Positions 59,140-64,000 of a DNA stretch of 64,000 nucleotides are shown one piece after another (positions within the stretch are counted from its first letter, which is position 1; each line of letters opens with the position of its first letter). The stretch is from Scleromitrula shiraiana. Its lineage: Eukaryota > Ascomycota > Leotiomycetes > Helotiales > Sclerotiniaceae. The stretch is taken from NCBI GenBank assembly GCA_028455995.1, contig JABELC010000001.1, positions 1,352,501 to 1,416,500 on the forward strand, in the 5' to 3' direction. The translations under genes were made by a program, and so were the position numbers. A model generated the notes under the pieces. It was not told where the DNA came from and did not search any database. It saw only the letters and a list, made by a program, of their open reading frames with translations.

Positions 59140-59386
59140 CTTGTCAATAAATTATGCGACAACACTTGTTATAAAAATCTATAAATTCAGTGTATCTGTT
59201 CTGGATGAACTAATGTGGGACAAAGGCAAAGAAGCCCGCGGGGTGGACCCCGAAAGACTAGCTAGTGTTCCGAACAATTTCTCCGGCGCCGAAAGAAATC
59301 CCAAAAATTTCCTTGCTCGATAAAGATTATTTTGGGCCCAGAAACTCATTATCTACAATATTGATATTTTCAATTCAACAATCACA
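59140..59386. promoter_or_regulatory. Shared SRP54/RRP15 divergent promoter
   Basis: Only 247 bp separate the two start codons, so the genes share this promoter region. No TATA box or named operator is evident. Co-expression of ER targeting and ribosome assembly genes is plausible but inferred. Confidence 0.55.
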
Positions 59387-60262
59387 ATGGCAGGAAATGT
59401 TTCGAAAAAGCGCAAGGTTGAAGAGGGGATGAAGGGAAAGGCTGGAAGACCTGTGAAGAAATTTAAGAAACAAACACATTATGAATCCTCCTCCGATGAA
59501 GAAGAAACCGCTTCGACCCAAGATTTTCAAGCAGTAAATCTACAAGATTCCGACGATGAAGAAGACAATGCGAACGATCCAGTTACGGGTACCCTATCAG
59601 ACGAAGATGATGAACCAGACCTCAATGGTGCAGACAATGAGGCCGAATCAGAAGTTACAGATGCTTCAAATTCGGACTCCGAAAACTCAGAAGACGACTC
59701 AGATACAAATTCAAATCCTAATTTAATAAAAGCACGAAAGCGCAATGACCCTGAAGCATTCGCGACATCTATGTCTAAGATTTTGGGGTCTAAATTGTCG
59801 GCAGGCAAGAGGAGTGATCCAGTTCTGTCAAGGAGTGTAACGGCGATTGAGGCTAGTAAGGAGATGACGGATTTGGCACTGGAGAAGAAAGCGAGGCATA
59901 AGATGAGGGAGGAGAAGAAAGCTGCAATGGAAAAGGGAAGAGTTAAGGACGTTTTAGGAGCGAGCACGGCATTTGATGCAAAGAATGGTTATGGGACTGG
60001 AGAGAACGTGCCTAGCGTGCAAGAAACGATGGAATTGGAAAAGAGGTTGAGGAAAACTGCACAGAGGGGTGTAGTGAAATTATTTAATGCAGTTCGTGCG
60101 GCACAGATTAAGGGAGAGGAAGCAGCGAGAGAAGCGAGACAAAAAGGAGTTGTGGGCCAGGGAAGAAGGGAGGAGAAAATTAATGAGATGAGCAAGAAGG
60201 GGTTTTTGGAGTTGATCGCTGGTGGAGGTGGACTGAAAAAAGGAGAGATTGAGGAAGCTTGA
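59387..60262 (+). CDS. RRP15: 60S ribosome biogenesis factor Rrp15
   Basis: Single exon of 291 residues starting MAGNVSKKRKVEEGMKGKAG. The first 110 residues are basic, then very acidic and Ser-rich (HYESSSDEEETASTQDFQAV), typical of nucleolar proteins. The conserved Rrp15 domain starts near residue 118 with NDPEAFATSMSKILGSKLS and continues with DPVLSRSVTAIEASKEMTDL, LEKRLRKTAQRGVVKLFNAV and AAQIKGEEAAREA. It ends FLELIAGGGGLKKGEIEEA. In yeast Rrp15 is needed for early pre-60S assembly and 27S rRNA processing in the nucleolus. Size and motifs fit the family. Confidence 0.93.
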   Translation: MAGNVSKKRKVEEGMKGKAGRPVKKFKKQTHYESSSDEEETASTQDFQAVNLQDSDDEEDNANDPVTGTLSDEDDEPDLNGADNEAESEVTDASNSDSENSEDDSDTNSNPNLIKARKRNDPEAFATSMSKILGSKLSAGKRSDPVLSRSVTAIEASKEMTDLALEKKARHKMREEKKAAMEKGRVKDVLGASTAFDAKNGYGTGENVPSVQETMELEKRLRKTAQRGVVKLFNAVRAAQIKGEEAAREARQKGVVGQGRREEKINEMSKKGFLELIAGGGGLKKGEIEEA

Positions 60263-60491
60263 TTAGACAAAAAGTCTTTTGCTAAGATTTTGCATGGTAT
60301 GGCGTTTTGAGGTGGGATTTTCCCCACGTATAGGAGGGGGTCTGTTTCGTAAATATCCGCCAACGCCATATGTCCGTCATGATACCGGAATATATGTACA
60401 ATACACACTATACCAATTCATGTGATCCACCTATAATCTTCCCACCATTATATTTGTAAATAGTTTCCCATTACTCAAACCCGAAAGAGCT

Positions 60492-61237
60492 TTATTTCTT
60501 TCCTCCAAAATCGCCAGGTTGCATGTTTCGGGTCATAGAAGGCAATCTTACTCTCAATCCATCCAGTTCCTTTGACATTGCAACTTGACAACCCAGTCTC
60601 GAGGTTTCTGTTAAACCAAAGGCCAAGTCAAGCATATCGTTTTCGTCATCATCTGGCTCTGCCATTTTATTATAGAAAGCTTCGTCTTCGATTATAACAT
60701 GACAAGTAGAACATGCACAAGATCCTCCACAAGCCCCTATGAATAATGTTAGCTTATGGTCAGGGTTTTGTAAATTGGCTCATATACCCTCCATCTCTAA
60801 ATCATGTTCCAGAGCTACATCCATTAGATTGTCACCAGCCGCTACTTCAAAAGTGTGCTCCTCCCCTTCCTTGTCAATAAACGTAACATGAAGTCTGCCA
60901 CCTTATCAGCATCACTAAATATCAATCAACCATAGATAAGCACATACTCTTCCCCCGGCTTCGGGGCCGTTAAAGCATTATGTGCCACGCCTGAAGTCGC
61001 AGAAAACTCTCGTCGAGCCTGTGTTGATCTGCGCAACTGCCTCATATCACACATCTCCTTTGTGGTGGGTCGATACCCAGGTATGGCAAAGGGACAAGTC
61101 TGCACGGGTGCAGTGGGGGGTCTGGAAGCAAATCGAACTGGTCCATCAGCTACCGTTGCAAAGGGTTTTCGTAGGGATTGAGCTGCGGCTCTACGGAAAC
61201 TCATAAGGGTCCGACAAGTACCTCGTGAGGCAGACAT
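60492..61237 (-). CDS. YAH1: Mitochondrial [2Fe-2S] ferredoxin (adrenodoxin type)
   Basis: Exons 61237-60948, 60894-60788 and 60736-60492 join in phase to give 213 residues. The N-terminal 95 residues are Arg/Ala/Ser-rich without acidic runs, a mitochondrial presequence (MSASRGTCRTLMSFRRAAAQ). The ferredoxin domain begins LHVTFIDKEGEEHTFEVAAG. The cluster ligands are in EGACGGSCACSTCHVII (Cys-x5-Cys-x2-Cys), with the fourth in TSRLGCQVAM. The tail is RLPSMTRNMQPGDFGGKK. Yah1 feeds electrons into mitochondrial iron-sulfur cluster assembly and haem A synthesis. It lies tail to tail with RRP15, with 229 bp between stops. Confidence 0.95.
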
Positions 61238-62046
61238 CTTGTATTCTGATGGATGAGTCGTCGAAAAGGAATGTTGCGGTGTTTTAAAGATTAGGGAAGC
61301 TCCGGGTGTATGTAAGTAAGATATTGGCGTAGAATGATCAATTTTTAGCCTCTTTTGCCTGAAGTAAAGATATCAATCGGGTCAAAAAATCAAATCTATT
61401 TGAATAGCTGGTAGCAATGGGTAAAAACTTTGCAGAATACAACAGTTATAATAGTTTGAAGTTGTTGTACAAAATTATCTAAGAAAAAAGTTTGTGGTAT
61501 TCATCTCAATAATGATAATGATAATAATAATAATAAGTCATACTGGTATAAAAATATTTAGAAAGGGAATACAACCAATCGGTCATCAAGGATTATTATA
61601 GTCGGAATATCTTTCACCAGAACACGGATAAGGCATGCATGCTCGCTCACAGTATGAGAGCAACTTGGGCACAAACAGCTGGAGAGGATAGGAGGGAGGG
61701 TACGAGGTACGAGGGTACGTACGAGGGGGGGTAATAGAGGGCATTATCAAAAAATGTTGTTAATATTCTACCAATGCAAACCTTGTTGTATATGAACATC
61801 CAATTATTGATCGACGAAAAAAAGTGAGAGAGAGAGAGAGAGAGAGAGAGAGGGATGAATTGTATGGCTTTATTTTTACAAGGTATTTCCACAACTTTGC
61901 ATTGAATTTGATGATAATCCAAACAAAGACGAAAGGAAAGGGACGACAACACATATAAGGAATAAAAATTTTATATCTTCTTTCTTAGCCCCCCCTCCAC
62001 CCCCTCTTATCTTCTTTACCCCTTGAATGAAAACACAAACAACAAA
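61238..62046. other. Divergent intergenic region YAH1/UGO1
   Basis: Promoter DNA for both genes. It contains a GA dinucleotide run (about 61827-61852), an AAT/ATA run (about 61511-61535) and a CCCCCTCC-type tract near 61990. No gene seen. Confidence 0.5.
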
Positions 62047-63611
62047 ATGTCGACCTTAAGAGAAGGTCCAAATCCTTTAAGACCATATTATATCCCACCT
62101 TCTATCGGTGTACCTCAAGATGTACCTTTATCCACAAGTACAGGAACTCATGGGGTAGGATTAAAAAATGGAAGTGCAGCATCATATGCCTCATCAGCAA
62201 GAGATATCTTCTCCGATATTGATTACAGCGATTATCTATCAGATACATCTCCCTCAACTATCGAATCTTTACAAAAATTTATCAATGAAACCTTTACGAA
62301 TTATGCGGGGATATTATGTGCTCAACCTTTCGAGGTTGCGAAGACAGTATTACAGGTGAAAAGTCATGAACCAGTGGACGGAATATCATCAACGGGTATC
62401 AAGGAGAATGCACGATCTCGTCCTTCGAATTATAAGAATGCTGTTTATGAAGAAGTATGATTCCCTCTCGTGTGCGGGGTCAAGAAAGGCGGGGCTAATT
62501 GACAGTAGAATTCCGATGACTCTGATGCTGATGAGACATCGTTTTTCACTTCTGCGGCACCAAATGCACAATCATATTCTCCTTCGAGATCGAGACGGCG
62601 GTATAGTAGTGAGGAGTCTGATTACAAGACCCCTCCCCCTCCGAAGACCCCGCCAAAACCAGCACATCAGCTAGCCCTCAAGCGGTCGGATTCTATAATG
62701 GATGTCATATCACAAGAATGGTCGAAAGAGGGGGCTTGGGGTGTTTGGAAAGGATCAAATGCTACATTCATTTACGGGTTCCTATTGAAGACTTTGGAAA
62801 GTTGGTCGAGGGGGATGATTTCAGCGGTGTTGAACATACCCGACCCAGGTTTGGTAGGATTAGGAGGTACGGTCGATGTTGCGGGTTCTCCGAGTCCGTG
62901 GACTTCTTTGAGCGTAGTGATTGCATCTGCTGCAGCTGCTGGACTCATTCTTGCTCCTTTAGATCTTGTGCGAACAAAGTATGTCATCTACCATTTTCTT
63001 ATCTTCAACGACTAACAAATTGCAGATTGATTCTCACCCCAACCTCAGCTCCTAAACGCTCACTTACTCACAACCTCAATGCTCTTCCCTCTTATATATG
63101 CCCTCCGATACTCTTCGTTCCCACTATCATCCACTCAATAATCAAGCCTACCCTCTCTCACTGCACGCCGCTTATCTTACGAACCCGTCTTGCCGTTGAC
63201 CCTATCCTTACCCCAACCACCTACTCAACATTCATGTTTCTATCTCAGACTCTCGAGATCTTCTTACGGCTCCCTATCGAAACTGTTCTACGTCGCTGTC
63301 AAACAGCCGTTCTCGCATCGCCTCAATATGTTGGAGACTCGGAGCTTCAAACAATCGTCGATGTTGGTCCATACAATGGCGTAGTGGGTACAATGTGGTC
63401 TATTACACGAGAAGAAGGCGGATCATCCGGTCAAGAACCTATCACCGGACCTGGTAGCACAAAGGCAGTGAGGCGAGTTAAGAATGCCTCAAAGAAAGGT
63501 CAAGGTATTGAAGGATTATGGAGAGGATGGAGAGTTGGTGTTTGGGGCTTGGTAGGCATGTATGGGAGTAGGGCAATGAGTGGTGCCGGCAGTGGTGAAG
63601 GAGAATTCTAA
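62047..63611 (+). CDS. UGO1: Mitochondrial outer-membrane fusion protein Ugo1-like
   Basis: Exons 62047-62454, 62509-62978 and 63026-63611 join in phase to give 487 residues starting MSTLREGPNPLRPYYIPPSI. The protein is a diverged mitochondrial carrier. It has AGILCAQPFEVAKTVLQVK, GAWGVWKGSNATFIYGFLLK, ASAAAAGLILAPLDLVRTKL (a PxD-type carrier signature) and a last repeat with EIFLRLPIETVLRRCQTAVL. It ends IEGLWRGWRVGVWGLVGMYG. A Ser/Asp/Pro-rich insertion follows the first carrier motif. Ugo1 links Fzo1 and Mgm1 in yeast mitochondrial fusion. The acceptor of exon 2 could be at 62505 or 62508; 62508 keeps the frame. Confidence 0.88.
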
Positions 63612-64000
63612 GAAAGTATTTGCGAATACTTTCTGTCTACTTCAATCATGCTTCTTATTCTAGCGTTTTCATGCGAATGGCAAGCGAGCGAAAGCATTTT
63701 TTATTTGTTTACGATTTCCTACTTCTGGGGATGAAGAGATAAGTTGGACAGTGGCATATCTCAACTTAAATATACGGGCGCGGCGTTGGGGGTACACGAG
63801 GGAATGATGTTATGGGGGGGAAACACCCTGCTCCAAATGCGCTTATCTACGTTACGTAGAATGAAATGTGTGTATATGAGCCTATTCAACTCATATATAA
63901 CAATAGAAGGTTGAATCCACTTGTCTGTCTGTGCGACGAATTGGTGAGATCGTTTTGAATTGTGATATTGCCATATTAATGATGAGGTTACCTAGGTTAT
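63612..64000. other. UGO1 3' flank
   Basis: No further gene recognised before the window ends. Confidence 0.5.

Noticed and set aside
62718..63611. 297-codon plus frame starting before UGO1 exon 3
   Set aside because: Its first 90 codons are out of frame with exon 2; only the part from 63026 is UGO1 exon 3.

Overview
The window is nuclear DNA of a filamentous ascomycete. Genes carry short introns (about 47-130 nt, one of 263 nt) with GTANGT-type donors, CTAAC/CTGAC branch sites and AG acceptors. Intergenic DNA is AT-rich and full of microsatellites, and the conserved proteins (AP-1 mu, SRP54, RRP15, YAH1, UGO1, OPI1, GLC8) are of fungal type. A Leotiomycete of the Botrytis/Sclerotinia kind is my inference from general style; no search was run.

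Layout. 1-10 kb: one unrecognised acidic protein gene (-), a long gene-free stretch with minisatellites, then two decayed relics: an SPX-ankyrin gene (-) and an ankyrin gene (+). 9.9-12 kb: four-exon NAD kinase (+). 12.9-14.5 kb: CCCH zinc-finger/RRM RNA-binding protein gene (-). 14.6-16.9 kb: a tandem array of 24 intron-like modules on the minus strand, immediately upstream of that gene. 17-25 kb: accessory DNA with a MITE-like element, two more intron-like modules, a tail-anchored Val/Pro-rich protein gene (-) and a frameshifted relic (+). 25.7-49 kb: a Pro-rich membrane protein gene with an in-frame stop followed by a 108-codon open extension, AP-1 mu (-), OPI1 (+), an APC-family permease (+), an unrecognised 302-aa protein (-), and three further membrane protein genes. 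50-64 kb: compact housekeeping block with GLC8 (+), a small basic protein with a cupin-like end (+), a Gfo/Idh/MocA oxidoreductase (+), SRP54 (-) divergent from RRP15 (+), ferredoxin YAH1 (-) and UGO1 (+).

The conserved genes work in unrelated housekeeping processes: NADP supply, clathrin sorting, phospholipid gene regulation, PP1 regulation, ER targeting, 60S assembly, iron-sulfur biogenesis and mitochondrial fusion. No biosynthetic cluster or operon-like arrangement is visible.

The strongest unusual signal is the array at 14.76-16.87 kb. Twenty-four donors lie 82-113 nt apart (82-100 for all but the last), each followed by a CTAAC/CTAAT-type branch motif and a pyrimidine-rich tract largely free of AG. 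Many modules end in AG directly against the next GTAAG, so the 'exons' between modules would be zero or a few nucleotides. That suggests serial, recursive or nested (stwintron-like) splicing, or tandem amplification of one intron. The coding frame of the CCCH/RRM gene runs open toward this array without an upstream ATG, so the array may lie in its 5' leader.
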